The notes below the pieces were generated by a model. The model did not search any database, was not told the DNA's origin, and worked only from the letters and a program-made list of their open reading frames with translations. Shown here one piece after another: positions 33,551 to 42,692 of a stretch of 64,000 bases of DNA (its first letter is position 1; every line of letters starts with the position of its first letter). Where the stretch lies: contig CAKQUV010000001.1 of assembly GCA_934277615.1 (NCBI GenBank), forward strand, positions 1-64,000, written 5' to 3'. The DNA is from an uncultured Clostridia bacterium (lineage in GTDB: Bacteria; Bacillota; Clostridia; Christensenellales; CAG-917). A program made the position numbers and the translations under genes.

Positions 33551-34786
33551 CTACCTTATCGTAAGCACGTCTCCCTCACTCCATTTTTTATATCCGTCGC
33601 AATTCGGGTTTTGATTGCGCACAAATGCGCAATAGCGCTTGCGAAGTTCGTCGGCAATTTCGTAGTCTTTTTCGTCAAATTTGCGCCAACCGTGTTGTTC
33701 AAGCCCGAATATATACCACAGATCGCAACTGTGATACGCGCCCATCTTATCGCCCGGCAAATCGTGATAAAAATGCGTAACCCACGTCTTTCCGTTCGCC
33801 TTTTTGCGCCACTTTTGTGCGCAGTTTTCGAGATACCCTTTGAGCAAATCGTCCTTTGTAACGCTCACGATGCACGGCACCTGCTCGTCTTTATAGGCGT
33901 TCTTATACAGGTCTTTGCGCACTATTTCGCCGTCAAAAACAGGCATTGTGGAGAGCATGGACAAGGCAATGTTCTTTTTTGTCTGTCTGTTCCAAGCAAG
34001 AAAAACATCTCTATAATCTGCGGTAAGGATATCCTCTCCGCGCTTTTTGAGGTCGTTTTTCACACGATTGAAAAAGCGTATCGCCCTCTTTTTGGATTTC
34101 GGAGCAAAAATTCCCGATACGGTAGCGCCGCCAGACAACATAATTGCGCCCTTTATCATTTCTTTCACTTTTGGCAACAGTATGAGGTTTTGCAGGGATA
34201 TCGCCCCTGCGCTCTGTCCCATAAGAGTGATGTTGTCAGGATTTCCGCCGAACTCGGCGATATTGTTTCTCACCCACTCAATTGCGCAAATCATGTCGTA
34301 AAAGGCAAGATTGCTCGTCTTTTCGTCCGAATAGTATCCGAAAACATTGAGTCGATAGTTCGCGCACACGCAAATCACGTCCTCTTTTGCGATATATTGT
34401 CCGTCAAATGGCTTTTCATCGCTCGAACAAATGACAAACGCGCCGCCGTGAATATACAACAGCACGGGCAAATTTTTCTTGCCTTTCGGCGCATAAACGC
34501 TGAGATTGAGGCAATCCTCGCCGTACTTAAAGCGCAGCCCCTCACGAAATTCTCTGTAATAGAACAAATCCATCTTTTTTTTGGACTTGCTCTCGTCAAA
34601 GAATTGCCTTACCTGCGCGCAACAATTGCCGTACGCCACTGCCTCGGTATATTTCTCGAGATTTTTCAAAACGGGCTTTTGAAATCTTTCCGCCTCTGCG
34701 TACTTAATCCCCAAAAACGCCGCCGTATCTCCTCTGTCGATACCGACAATAGTGTGATTTTGATTTGAAATAATATAATTGTCCAT
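33551..34786 (-). CDS. Type B carboxylesterase
   Basis: 411-residue alpha/beta hydrolase of the carboxylesterase B family. Oxyanion-hole motif YIHGGAFV, nucleophile elbow MGQSAGAIS with the catalytic serine, FDGEIVRKD near the acidic residue, and the His region GAYHSCDLWYIFG. It is somewhat shorter than the usual 480-530 residues. No signal peptide, so it is cytoplasmic. The start is placed at the ATG at 34786 because the frame further upstream runs through a non-coding hairpin array. No ribosome-binding site precedes it; a hairpin ends four bases before the ATG region. Confidence 0.82.
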   Translation of the reverse strand: MDNYIISNQNHTIVGIDRGDTAAFLGIKYAEAERFQKPVLKNLEKYTEAVAYGNCCAQVRQFFDESKSKKKMDLFYYREFREGLRFKYGEDCLNLSVYAPKGKKNLPVLLYIHGGAFVICSSDEKPFDGQYIAKEDVICVCANYRLNVFGYYSDEKTSNLAFYDMICAIEWVRNNIAEFGGNPDNITLMGQSAGAISLQNLILLPKVKEMIKGAIMLSGGATVSGIFAPKSKKRAIRFFNRVKNDLKKRGEDILTADYRDVFLAWNRQTKKNIALSMLSTMPVFDGEIVRKDLYKNAYKDEQVPCIVSVTKDDLLKGYLENCAQKWRKKANGKTWVTHFYHDLPGDKMGAYHSCDLWYIFGLEQHGWRKFDEKDYEIADELRKRYCAFVRNQNPNCDGYKKWSEGDVLTIR

Positions 34787-34789
34787 ATA

Positions 34790-34912
34790 TATTGCGACTT
34801 TGTCGCAGAGATATTCTCGCAAAGCGAGAGTGATATTGCACCCTTGGCGCAGTGATATCTGCGCATAGCGCAAGTGATATTGCAGCTTTGCCGCAGTTGC
34901 GGATATTCCGTC
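34790..34912. repeat. Tandem small-hairpin array, copy 1
   Basis: Consecutive short palindromes of different sequence (TGCGAC/GTCGCA, CTCGC/GCGAG, GCGC-type, TTGCGC-type, GCAGC/GCCGC) are joined by the constant connector AGTGATATT or AGATATT. One unit, ATATTCTCGCAAAGCGAGAG, is identical in the second array at 43995-44113. In the orientation of the carboxylesterase it forms that gene's 5' leader. Confidence 0.75.
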
Positions 34913-34966
34913 AGCGCAAGGTTTTTACCACTTGGTAAGCGCGATATTGAGATGAATAACAAGGCA

Positions 34967-35027
34967 CCGCACATTCGAAACAAAACCCAACGTACATTTA
35001 GTACGTGATTTTGGAGCGAGTGTGCGG
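34967..35027. repeat. Large asymmetric-core hairpin, copy 1
   Basis: Outer stem CCGCACA/TGTGCGG, inner stem CGTAC/GTACG, with conserved unpaired CCCAA opposite TGATT. It lies 29 bases downstream of the DUF2804 stop codon on the minus strand. Related copies at 44252-44307 and 47649-47709. Confidence 0.75.
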
Positions 35028-35055
35028 TAACGCAGTTATTCGCTCAATAGCGCAC

Positions 35056-36165
35056 TTACCACTTGTTCTCGCAATATTCGCAGAACGCATACATATCCTT
35101 CACTTCCACTTTCGTTCCGTCGTCAAGGATTGCGGTGCCGTTCCAAATGCCGTGGACCTGGTGGCAATGCATGCGGAGAAGATTGAGAACATTGAGATCG
35201 CCGTGATGGTCGTAGAACGGCGTCATCGTGAAATCAAAGCGTCCGTCTTGGGAAACAAAATGCCATTTATCGGTAAATTTGTCGGGTTTGGGGAATGTTT
35301 CCACGTCGACGGGGCCGAATTTGTGGCATTTGCCGTCCCAGAAGATAGCGGTTTCGGTGGCGTGAGATTCGTCGCCGATACCCCACGTGATCTCAAAGCC
35401 GAAAAGGTGCTCTTTGCCGTCGGGAGTGGTTACGTACTTGTTGCCGTTGCCCCAGTACCATACCATCTTGTACGGCGTATTGACTCTGCCCCAGTCGAGG
35501 AATGCAAACGTGTCTTTCTTATCAAAATTCCACACCTGCTCGCCCCAGCGGAATGTACCCTCGCAAGGCATGCTGTTTTGCTTGGTGGTCATAAAGTATC
35601 TCGTGGGCTTGCCTGCAAACGGAAGAACGGTTGTGATATTTTCAAGCCCGTCCATAATATCCATTGTGAAGTTGCACTCAACCTCTTTGCCCTTGTACAT
35701 ACCCTTGAAGTACATCGTCCTGACGTTGGTTTCGGTAACGACCTTCATTTGCGTTTTACCCACGGTATGATCGAGCACGTTCGGCTCATCGCCCTTGGGC
35801 GGCAACATATACTTGCCTCCGCCGAGGAAAAGCGCGGTGCATTCGAGTATCGTGCCGGGGTGAATTTTGCCTTTTTTGTGCGCGTTGTGCAAGTCCGTAA
35901 TGGACGCTTGCGCATAACCGCCGATAGAAATATTCGCAAAACTGATTTGCACCATAAACTCGCCGTTCGAGATTTGATAGAAATCCCATTCTTTCTTGCG
36001 CCAACCGGGGCGTGCGTCCTTGCGGTTGTATTCAAAGACGTTGTGTCTTGCCCAACCGGGTGAAAGCAACGTGCCGTCCTTGCCCAAAAGCGTCGTGGGA
36101 CGGGTGTACTCTGTTTGTTTGCTGTTGACTTGACCGTCTATCCAACTCGGATACGTTCTTTCCAT
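35056..36165 (-). CDS. DUF2804 domain protein
   Basis: 369-residue DUF2804 protein. The family is uncharacterised; its predicted fold is a lipocalin/CrtC-like beta barrel, rich in Trp, Tyr and His, with no signal peptide. Visible conserved blocks include WDFYQISNGEFMVQISFANI, FDWGR-like LDWGRVNTPY and WYWGNG. GGAGGG lies five bases before the ATG. It is a single gene with AT-rich, TATAAT-like sequences upstream. A structured repeat follows its stop codon. Confidence 0.75.
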   Translation of the reverse strand: MERTYPSWIDGQVNSKQTEYTRPTTLLGKDGTLLSPGWARHNVFEYNRKDARPGWRKKEWDFYQISNGEFMVQISFANISIGGYAQASITDLHNAHKKGKIHPGTILECTALFLGGGKYMLPPKGDEPNVLDHTVGKTQMKVVTETNVRTMYFKGMYKGKEVECNFTMDIMDGLENITTVLPFAGKPTRYFMTTKQNSMPCEGTFRWGEQVWNFDKKDTFAFLDWGRVNTPYKMVWYWGNGNKYVTTPDGKEHLFGFEITWGIGDESHATETAIFWDGKCHKFGPVDVETFPKPDKFTDKWHFVSQDGRFDFTMTPFYDHHGDLNVLNLLRMHCHQVHGIWNGTAILDDGTKVEVKDMYAFCEYCENKW

Positions 36166-36336
36166 AATCCCTCCATATCGTTATTATACTTTTGTATAAT
36201 AGATTATATGTTAAGTATAATTCAAAATCGTCATGAACACAATACCCATTTTTTGCGGATATAAACAAAGCGCGCCTTTTTGAGCAAAACGCTGGATTTG
36301 AAAGCAATTTTTATCTATAATGAAAGCGAGGCAATT

Positions 36337-36996
36337 ATGGAAATCAAACCGATAGCACACGTCAAAACACCTTTCAAGGAAAAATTCGGCGTACCGCGCC
36401 AAAGCGGACGAGTACCCTCGCGCGCCAAAGTGATATTTGAAAAAGAATATCGCCACCCCAACGCGCTAAGAGGCTTGGACGAGTTTTCGCATATTTGGCT
36501 GCTTTTCGATTTCTCCCTTGCGCATAGGGATGAGTTTTGCCCCACCGTACGCCCTCCTCGCCTCGGCGGCAACGAAAAAGTGGGCGTATTCGCCTCACGC
36601 TCTCCCTTCCGACCCAACAGCATAGGCTTAAGCTGCGTGCGGCTTGTAGGCATAGAACACAGCGACGAATACGGCGATTATCTTGTCGTCGAGGGCGCAG
36701 ACCTCATAGACAATACCCCCGTCTATGACGTAAAGCCCTACGTTCCCACCGACTGCGTAAAAGACGCTGTTTGCTCTTATGCGGACAAACATTTTTATGA
36801 CAAACTTGGCGTAGTTTGGCAATGCGACGCGTCCGCTTTGTCCGACGAAACCAAAGCCACGATAACCGCTTGCATAGCCAAAGACCCACGTCCCTCGTAT
36901 CAAAACGACGAGCGTGAATACGGCATGCTTTTTGACGATCGCAACGTCAAATTCATCGTCAAAAACAACATCGCATATATAATATCAATCGAATAA
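36337..36996 (+). CDS. trmO: tRNA t6A37 N6-methyltransferase (TrmO/TsaA)
   Basis: 219-residue TrmO-family enzyme that uses AdoMet to methylate the t6A at position 37 of tRNA-Thr, which improves decoding. The conserved block SPFRPNSIGLS (about residues 90-100) and the preceding RPPRLGG are present, as is the C-terminal DPRPSYQ. GCGAGG precedes the ATG at 36337; the 19 upstream in-frame codons lack a ribosome-binding site. A terminator follows at 37022-37059. Confidence 0.9.
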   Translation: MEIKPIAHVKTPFKEKFGVPRQSGRVPSRAKVIFEKEYRHPNALRGLDEFSHIWLLFDFSLAHRDEFCPTVRPPRLGGNEKVGVFASRSPFRPNSIGLSCVRLVGIEHSDEYGDYLVVEGADLIDNTPVYDVKPYVPTDCVKDAVCSYADKHFYDKLGVVWQCDASALSDETKATITACIAKDPRPSYQNDEREYGMLFDDRNVKFIVKNNIAYIISIE

Positions 36997-37021
36997 TCAA
37001 TTTACAAAACAGTCATTTTAT

Positions 37022-37059
37022 ACAACAAAAACGCACGTGTAAACGTGCGTTTTTGTTGT
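37022..37059. terminator. Bidirectional terminator
   Basis: A long stem ACAACAAAAACGCACGT/ACGTGCGTTTTTGTTGT lies between trmO and the convergent EamA gene. Confidence 0.8.
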
Positions 37060-37074
37060 TTTCTACCTTTTTTA

Positions 37075-38016
37075 TTATTCTACAAAATACTTGCTGTAAT
37101 TGGGGCGCAACATCGTATGCGGGACGTAAAGTTGGGCGAGGAACACCGCAAACATAACCACCATACAGCCTATAAATTCCGTCGTTCCGCACGGCTCGTG
37201 AAGTATCGCAACGCCGGCAATTAGAGAGATGACCGCTTCCATAGACATTATGAGCGTGGCAAGCTCGGGCGTGGTGTATTTTTGTCCTATCGTTTGGAAA
37301 GTGAAGCCTATTCCCGCCGAGAAGATACCCACGTAAAGTATGGACCAAATATTGTTTCCTATTGCTTCGATAGGCGGAAAACCCTCTATTGCCATAGCGG
37401 GCAAACTCAACACAGACGCCACCAAAAACTGCACGAACGTAAGTTTGAAAGGATCGGTGTCACCGACGTATACGTCTATAAAAATTATTTGCATAGAGAA
37501 GCCGATTGCACAAAGAAGCAAAATGTAATCCGCTTCGTTGAAAGAAAGCGACGCGTCGTCTCCCATACACATAAGGTAAAATCCGACCATGCCGAGTGCA
37601 ACTGCAATCCATGCGTGCGCGGGAATACGCTTGCGTATAAGCACGCTCAAAAGCGGGACGATGACAATGTAAAGCGCGGTGATAAAACCCGCTTTTCCGA
37701 GCGAGGTATGCGCAACGCCGTATTGCTGAAGATTGTTTGCGATAAAGAGGCAAACTCCGCAAAGCGTTCCGCCGATAAACGTGGACTTATTCCACCCTTT
37801 TCTCGTCGCGCCTCTCTTCTTATCGACGAGCATATTGACAAGAATCATTATGCCTATAGTAACCACCGCAAACGCAAAACGGAACCCGTTGAACGTAAAC
37901 ACGGGCACGTCCGAGGCCGCTTTTCTCTGCGCCAGAAATGCGAAGCCCCAGATGAGCGCGCACATCGACACGAAGAAAATTCCGATTAAGTTGTGAGATG
38001 ACTTATTTTGATTCAT
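37075..38016 (-). CDS. EamA/DMT-family transporter
   Basis: 313-residue membrane protein with about ten hydrophobic segments in two related halves, the layout of the EamA (drug/metabolite) transporters. Family marks are the N-terminal LIWGFAFLAQRKA and the second-half TFQTIGQKYTTPELATLIMSMEAV followed by FIGCMVVM. Substrate unknown (amino acids or metabolites in relatives). An AAGGCTG-type ribosome-binding site precedes the ATG. Confidence 0.85.
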   Translation of the reverse strand: MNQNKSSHNLIGIFFVSMCALIWGFAFLAQRKAASDVPVFTFNGFRFAFAVVTIGIMILVNMLVDKKRGATRKGWNKSTFIGGTLCGVCLFIANNLQQYGVAHTSLGKAGFITALYIVIVPLLSVLIRKRIPAHAWIAVALGMVGFYLMCMGDDASLSFNEADYILLLCAIGFSMQIIFIDVYVGDTDPFKLTFVQFLVASVLSLPAMAIEGFPPIEAIGNNIWSILYVGIFSAGIGFTFQTIGQKYTTPELATLIMSMEAVISLIAGVAILHEPCGTTEFIGCMVVMFAVFLAQLYVPHTMLRPNYSKYFVE

Positions 38017-38081
38017 ACAGCCTTATGCTCGATTGTCTATACTGTTATATATATTCTTTTTGACAAATAATTGGTCAATAC

Positions 38082-38927
38082 TTATGCGATTTGCGCCTTT
38101 GCCACCGCGTGCGAGAGCGCGATATAATCCTCAAGCGACAATGCCTCGCCCCTCACGAGCGGAGCAAATCCCGCCTCTTCTATGATTGCGGTCGCCTCTT
38201 GTTTGGATATCCCGAGCGCAACGGAAAGATTGTTGGCAAGCGTCTTTCTTCTCATTGCAAACGCCGCTCTTACAAGCTTATGCACAAGCGCAAAATCCTC
38301 CCCCGCAAGCTTGTTGCGGTCGATATCTATACGCACCACAGCGCTATCGACGTTGGGAGACGGGAAAAACATATTTCTCGACACGTTTCTTGTGATTTTC
38401 GCCTCGCCTGCCATTTGAATCGCAAGCGTAATTGCGGAATAGTCCGCCGTGTTCGCCTTTGCCACAAATCTGTCCGCAACTTCCTTTTGCACCATAATCG
38501 TGAGGCTTTTTACGTCCAGCGTACTCTCGATAAAACGCATCGCAAGCGGCGTAGTGATATAATACGGCAAGTTTGCCACCACTTTGAAGGGCGATTGCAC
38601 TATTTCGCGCACCTCGTCGTCCTTCATTTTGAGGATATCTCGGAATATCACTTCCACGTTATCCACACCCTGAAGAGATAAAGCAAGCACCGCCCTGAGA
38701 TTTGAGTCCACCTCAAACGAATACACCTTCTTTGCGACTTTTGCAATCGCTCTTGTCAGCGTGCCGGCACCCGTACCGATCTCGACAACAACGTCGTCCC
38801 CGCAAATTCCGCTGTCCGCAACGATAGCGTCAAGCAAATTGCCGTCGGTAATGAAGTTTTGCCCGAGAGCCTTATTAAAGCGAAAGTCCACGCTTTTTAT
38901 GATGTCTTTTATGCTGTTATTTTCCAT
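38082..38927 (-). CDS. rsmA: 16S rRNA dimethyladenosine transferase (KsgA)
   Basis: 281-residue enzyme that dimethylates A1518 and A1519 in helix 45 of 16S rRNA during small-subunit maturation. Motifs: LGQNFITD (residues about 20-27), AdoMet motif I VVEIGTGAGTLT, FEVD, catalytic NLPYYITTPL. The C-terminal domain MRRKTLANNLS is complete. AAGGAAA precedes the ATG. It is followed in the same direction by the EamA transporter, and preceded by the radical-SAM/TatD/MetG group, which is a frequent clostridial arrangement. Confidence 0.95.
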   Translation of the reverse strand: MENNSIKDIIKSVDFRFNKALGQNFITDGNLLDAIVADSGICGDDVVVEIGTGAGTLTRAIAKVAKKVYSFEVDSNLRAVLALSLQGVDNVEVIFRDILKMKDDEVREIVQSPFKVVANLPYYITTPLAMRFIESTLDVKSLTIMVQKEVADRFVAKANTADYSAITLAIQMAGEAKITRNVSRNMFFPSPNVDSAVVRIDIDRNKLAGEDFALVHKLVRAAFAMRRKTLANNLSVALGISKQEATAIIEEAGFAPLVRGEALSLEDYIALSHAVAKAQIA

Positions 38928-39069
38928 ATTTTTCCTTATCGCAATACGAATATACTTTTCTAATCGTCACACACTACTATCGTACCGAAGATAAACAAAT
39001 CGAAGTACAAAAGACAAAACGGAAGCAAAACAAATCCAAACAAATGTTTTCTCCCGTTTTTTCTTTTCG

Positions 39070-39687
39070 TCAATACTCCGTATCCTCTCGTATGGTTTCT
39101 CTCACCTTGAAGTGCGCGCCCGCCTCGACGGCAAGTTTTCTGCACGCTTCTATCTCTTCCTCACCGATAAAATCAACCACGGACATCGTAGTATCGATAC
39201 CCGCATCCACGCAGTCTTTGGCAAATTTGAGCATAGCGTAAAACGCGTCCTTTCCGAATTTGCTTCTGCAAATTTCCTGATACGTATCTGCGTCCGACGC
39301 GTTTAGAGATATGGACACGGCGTCGATATACGGCGCAATGATTTTTGCCACGTCCTCGCGCTTGTTTATAAGATTGCCCAGTCCGTTGGTGTTTATCCTG
39401 ATTCTGCACCCCTTGTTTTTAAGGTACGGCGCAATTTGCGATATCATTGACAGATTGCACATAGGCTCGCCGAAACCGCAGAACACAACCTCTTTATACT
39501 TCTTCAAGTCGTACATCCCTATGTCGTCGACAAGTTCCTGATAAGTCGGCTCCCTAAGCAGCCACAAATCGCTTCCGCTCACGCCGTCCTTAATATTACG
39601 TATGCAAAACTCACAGTTGTTAGGGCAACGGTTGGTGATGTTGAGATATAGGCTGTCGCCAAATTCATATACATAGTTATTTGTCAT
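39070..39687 (-). CDS. TatD-associated radical SAM protein
   Basis: 205-residue radical-SAM protein. The CxxxCxxC 4Fe-4S motif is in NRCPNNCEFC (residues 21-28 from the chosen start). RINTNGLGN and VSISLNASDA are the beta-barrel segments typical of the family found next to tatD in Clostridia; its substrate is unknown. A TTG four codons upstream is possible, but the ATG at 39687 is the more likely start. It lies about 30 bases after the tatD stop in the same direction, so the two are probably co-transcribed. Confidence 0.85.
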   Translation of the reverse strand: MTNNYVYEFGDSLYLNITNRCPNNCEFCIRNIKDGVSGSDLWLLREPTYQELVDDIGMYDLKKYKEVVFCGFGEPMCNLSMISQIAPYLKNKGCRIRINTNGLGNLINKREDVAKIIAPYIDAVSISLNASDADTYQEICRSKFGKDAFYAMLKFAKDCVDAGIDTTMSVVDFIGEEEIEACRKLAVEAGAHFKVRETIREDTEY

Positions 39688-39716
39688 ATTTTTACCCAAA
39701 AGCGGTTTTATCCGTC

Positions 39717-40487
39717 TTATTTCATACGATAAAACAGCCTTTTTGCATTTTCCGTCGTTATTTTTTCCAGTTCGTCTTTGTCGACACTCAGTACTTCCGC
39801 AGCCTTGTCCAGCACCAGCGCAACATATTTCGGCTCGTTAAGCTTGCCCCTGCACGGCACCGGAGTCATATACGGACAATCCGTTTCAAGCACCAGTCTT
39901 TCAAGCGGCACGGCGGCTAAAGACTCGATATTATGTCTTGCGTTTTTGAAGGTTATCGCGCCGCCGAACGAGTAATATGCGTCAAGTTTATCAAACACTT
40001 TCACGTACTCGCTCGAGCCGGAATAACAATGCAATAGCAAGCCGTGATTGAGATACTTTTTCATATCGAAAAGTATTTTTCTTGCGTCGTCGTATGCGTC
40101 CCTGACGTGCAAAGCCACAGGAAGCCCCGCTTGGTCTGCAAGTTCGATTTGCTCCGAAAACGCTTTGCGCTGCACCTCTCTTTCGCTCAAATCGTAGTAA
40201 TAATCCAGGCCGATTTCGCCTATCGCAACGCATTTTTGATTGTCTGCAAGCGCTTTAAGTTCCGCATACGCCTCACTGTTTGCAGCGTCAGCGTCGTGCG
40301 GATGTACGCCGACGGCGCAATACAGTTTTTCGTACTTGTCGGCAAGCGCAACTGCAAGACGAGAAGACGGCATATCGTATCCCACGCATATTGCGCTCTC
40401 TATTTTGTCGCGCTCGAAATCGCCGACGATTCTGTCGGCAATCGGCAACAATTTTTCATCGTTAAGATGGCAATGCGTATCTATCAT
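39717..40487 (-). CDS. tatD: TatD-family metal-dependent deoxyribonuclease
   Basis: 256-residue amidohydrolase-fold nuclease. The metal-binding motif MIDTHCHLND opens the protein, followed by GEIGLDYYYDLSE (catalytic Glu), HVRDAYDD, HCYSGS and LETDCPYMTP with the final Asp. TatD enzymes have 3'-5' DNase activity linked to repair. It lies 34 bases after metG and before the radical-SAM gene, the standard metG-tatD order. Confidence 0.92.
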   Translation of the reverse strand: MIDTHCHLNDEKLLPIADRIVGDFERDKIESAICVGYDMPSSRLAVALADKYEKLYCAVGVHPHDADAANSEAYAELKALADNQKCVAIGEIGLDYYYDLSEREVQRKAFSEQIELADQAGLPVALHVRDAYDDARKILFDMKKYLNHGLLLHCYSGSSEYVKVFDKLDAYYSFGGAITFKNARHNIESLAAVPLERLVLETDCPYMTPVPCRGKLNEPKYVALVLDKAAEVLSVDKDELEKITTENAKRLFYRMK

Positions 40488-40521
40488 ATTTCAAAAACCG
40501 CCTCTTTCGAGGCGGCATCGG

Positions 40522-42546
40522 TTATCTTACCACGCAACCGCTTTCGACGGGTTTTTCGGGAGATACAAGGACGATGTTTTCGCTTCCGTCCTCATTCTTT
40601 GCACATGCGCAAAGAAGCATTCCCTGGCTTTCTATTCCGCGGAGTTTTGCAGGCTTGAGGTTGAATACCACAACGACGTTTTTACCCACCATTTCTTCCG
40701 GGGTATAGTATTTTGCAATGCCGCTCACGATTGTGCGCACTTCATCGCCGATTTGCACGGAGAATTTGAGGAGTTTGTCTGCCTTCTCCACTTTTTCCGC
40801 AGTCAAAATCTTGCCTATGCGGAGTTGGACTTTAGCAAAGTCGTCTATGGTTATCTCTTGAATATCCACCACGTTTTCTTGCTTTTTATCCTCTTTTTCG
40901 GGTGCTTTTTCTTGTTTTTTACCCTCTTTCTTCTCCGCTTTCGGCTCTTCTTTCTCTTCCTCGATCTTTACAAGCCCTTTTTCGATGAGCTCTTTGCCGA
41001 CTTTCGCAACGTCGATTCTTGCAAACACGTGAGTGGGATTCTCTTCCACTTTGGTGCCGTTTGCAAGCAAGCCGAATTTATCGAGGTCGTCGTATTCTCT
41101 GAGCGTTGCGCCGCATTGCGCCGCCACCTTTTCGGACGTCGACGGCATAAACGGATAGAGCAAACTTGCGCAAATCACAATTGTTTCCGTAAGGTTATAA
41201 AGCACTGTCGCAAGGCGGTCTTGCTTGGTTTCGTCCTTTGCAAGCACCCACGGCATCGTTTCGTCGATATACTTGTTCGCACGGCGCAAAAGCGTGAATA
41301 TATCACCGAGTGCGTCCGCCGTGCGGTATTTGTCCATATTGCCAAACACCTTATCGCGCGTTGCTTTTGCAAGCGAAACGAGTTCTTCGTCCACGGGCTC
41401 GTTTACGCCCTTATTGCACACAACGCCGCCAAAGTATTTATTGCTCATGGCGATTGTGCGTTGCACAAGGTTGCCGTAAACATTGACAAGCTCGCTGTTG
41501 ATTGTGTCCATAACGATATCCCAACTGATAATTCCGTCGTTATCGAACGGCATTTGCGAAAGCAAGAAATATCTCACCGCGTCCACGCCGAAAAAATTTA
41601 CCAAATCGTCCGCATAAATGACGTTGCCCTTGGATTTAGACATCTTGCCGCCGTTCATCAAAAGCCACGGATGACCAAAGATTTGCTTCGGAAGCGGCTC
41701 GCCCATTGCCATGAGGAAAATCGGCCAGTAAATAGTGTGGAAACGCACTATATCTTTTCCTATGATATGCACGTCTGCAGGCCACTCTTTTTTGTACAAA
41801 TCGCTGCTGTTTCCGTCCTCGTCAAATCCTATACCCGTGATATAATTGGTGAGCGCGTCAAGCCACACGTACACCACGTGTTTGTTGTCAAAATCCACGG
41901 GGATACCCCACGTAAACGACGTGCGCGACACGCAAAGGTCTTGAAGTCCGGGTTTTATGAAGTTGTTGACCATCTCGTTTTTGCGGGATACCGGCGTAAT
42001 GAAATCGGGATGCTCGTCATAGTATTGCATCAAGCGGTCCGCGTACTTGCTCATTTTGAAGAAATAAGCCTCTTCTTCCGCAATTTTGACTTCGCCGCCG
42101 CAGTCGGGGCATTTGCCGTCCACAAGCTGGCTTTCCGTCCAGAACGACTCGCACGGAGTGCAATACCATCCCTTGTATGAGCCCTTGTAAATATCCCCTT
42201 GTTCGTAGAACTTTTTGAAGATTTTTTGCACTTGTTCTTCGTGATATTTATCCGTTGTACGGATAAACTTGTCGTAAGTTGTGTTCATCAAATCCCAGAT
42301 GCGTTTGATTCCTTCCGCTTTTTCATCCACGAATTGCTTGGGCGTAACGCCTGCCGCTTGCGCTTTGAGCTCGATTTTTTCGCCGTGTTCGTCAGTGCCC
42401 GTTTGGAAGAAAACGTCATATCCTTCCATACGTTTTGCCCTTGCGATTGCGTCCGAAAGCACGATTTCGTAAGTGTTGCCGATGTGCGGTTTTCCCGACG
42501 CATAAGCAATTGCCGTAGTCATATAAAACTTCTTTTTGTCTTGCAT
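40522..42546 (-). CDS. metG: Methionyl-tRNA synthetase
   Basis: 674-residue class I synthetase charging tRNA-Met. ATP-site HIGN (SGKPHIGNTYE), zinc knuckle CTPCESFW...CPDCGGEV and MSKSKGNVI are intact. A Lys/Glu-rich linker (about residues 535-565) connects to a C-terminal EMAP/Trbp111-type tRNA-binding OB domain (VQLRIGKILTAEKVEKADKL, SGIAKYYTPEEMVGK). The ATG at 42546 has AGAGGTG upstream; eight earlier codons are excluded. No T-box or S-box was seen in the leader. Promoter at 42620-42648. Confidence 0.95.
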   Translation of the reverse strand: MQDKKKFYMTTAIAYASGKPHIGNTYEIVLSDAIARAKRMEGYDVFFQTGTDEHGEKIELKAQAAGVTPKQFVDEKAEGIKRIWDLMNTTYDKFIRTTDKYHEEQVQKIFKKFYEQGDIYKGSYKGWYCTPCESFWTESQLVDGKCPDCGGEVKIAEEEAYFFKMSKYADRLMQYYDEHPDFITPVSRKNEMVNNFIKPGLQDLCVSRTSFTWGIPVDFDNKHVVYVWLDALTNYITGIGFDEDGNSSDLYKKEWPADVHIIGKDIVRFHTIYWPIFLMAMGEPLPKQIFGHPWLLMNGGKMSKSKGNVIYADDLVNFFGVDAVRYFLLSQMPFDNDGIISWDIVMDTINSELVNVYGNLVQRTIAMSNKYFGGVVCNKGVNEPVDEELVSLAKATRDKVFGNMDKYRTADALGDIFTLLRRANKYIDETMPWVLAKDETKQDRLATVLYNLTETIVICASLLYPFMPSTSEKVAAQCGATLREYDDLDKFGLLANGTKVEENPTHVFARIDVAKVGKELIEKGLVKIEEEKEEPKAEKKEGKKQEKAPEKEDKKQENVVDIQEITIDDFAKVQLRIGKILTAEKVEKADKLLKFSVQIGDEVRTIVSGIAKYYTPEEMVGKNVVVVFNLKPAKLRGIESQGMLLCACAKNEDGSENIVLVSPEKPVESGCVVR

Positions 42547-42619
42547 ATTTGCACCTCTTTGGCAAGCCAATGTTACTCGCCTCGATAATTATTGCGTATA
42601 AAATTTATACAGTTTATAC

Positions 42620-42648
42620 ATTATACATCTTTATTTTCAAAAAGTAAA
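42620..42648 (-). promoter_or_regulatory. Promoter of metG
   Basis: Minus strand TTTACT (42648-42643), 17-bp spacer, perfect TATAAT (42625-42620). The same TTTACT-17-TATAAT combination drives the Dlt-like operon. Confidence 0.55.
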
Positions 42649-42692
42649 TAAGTTATGACATATACCCTTTCGCGTGAAAATAAACTTATACT

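Noticed and set aside
33611..36063. Long + strand frames opposite the carboxylesterase and the DUF2804 gene
   Set aside because: Shadows of genes with recognisable motifs.
40240..42180. 646-codon + strand frame
   Set aside because: Antisense to metG and tatD, both with complete family motifs; the product is rich in His and Phe in a pattern typical of a reverse-frame shadow.
42547..42690. T-box or S-box leader for metG
   Set aside because: The leader is short and lacks a specifier loop, T-box sequence or terminator/antiterminator pair.
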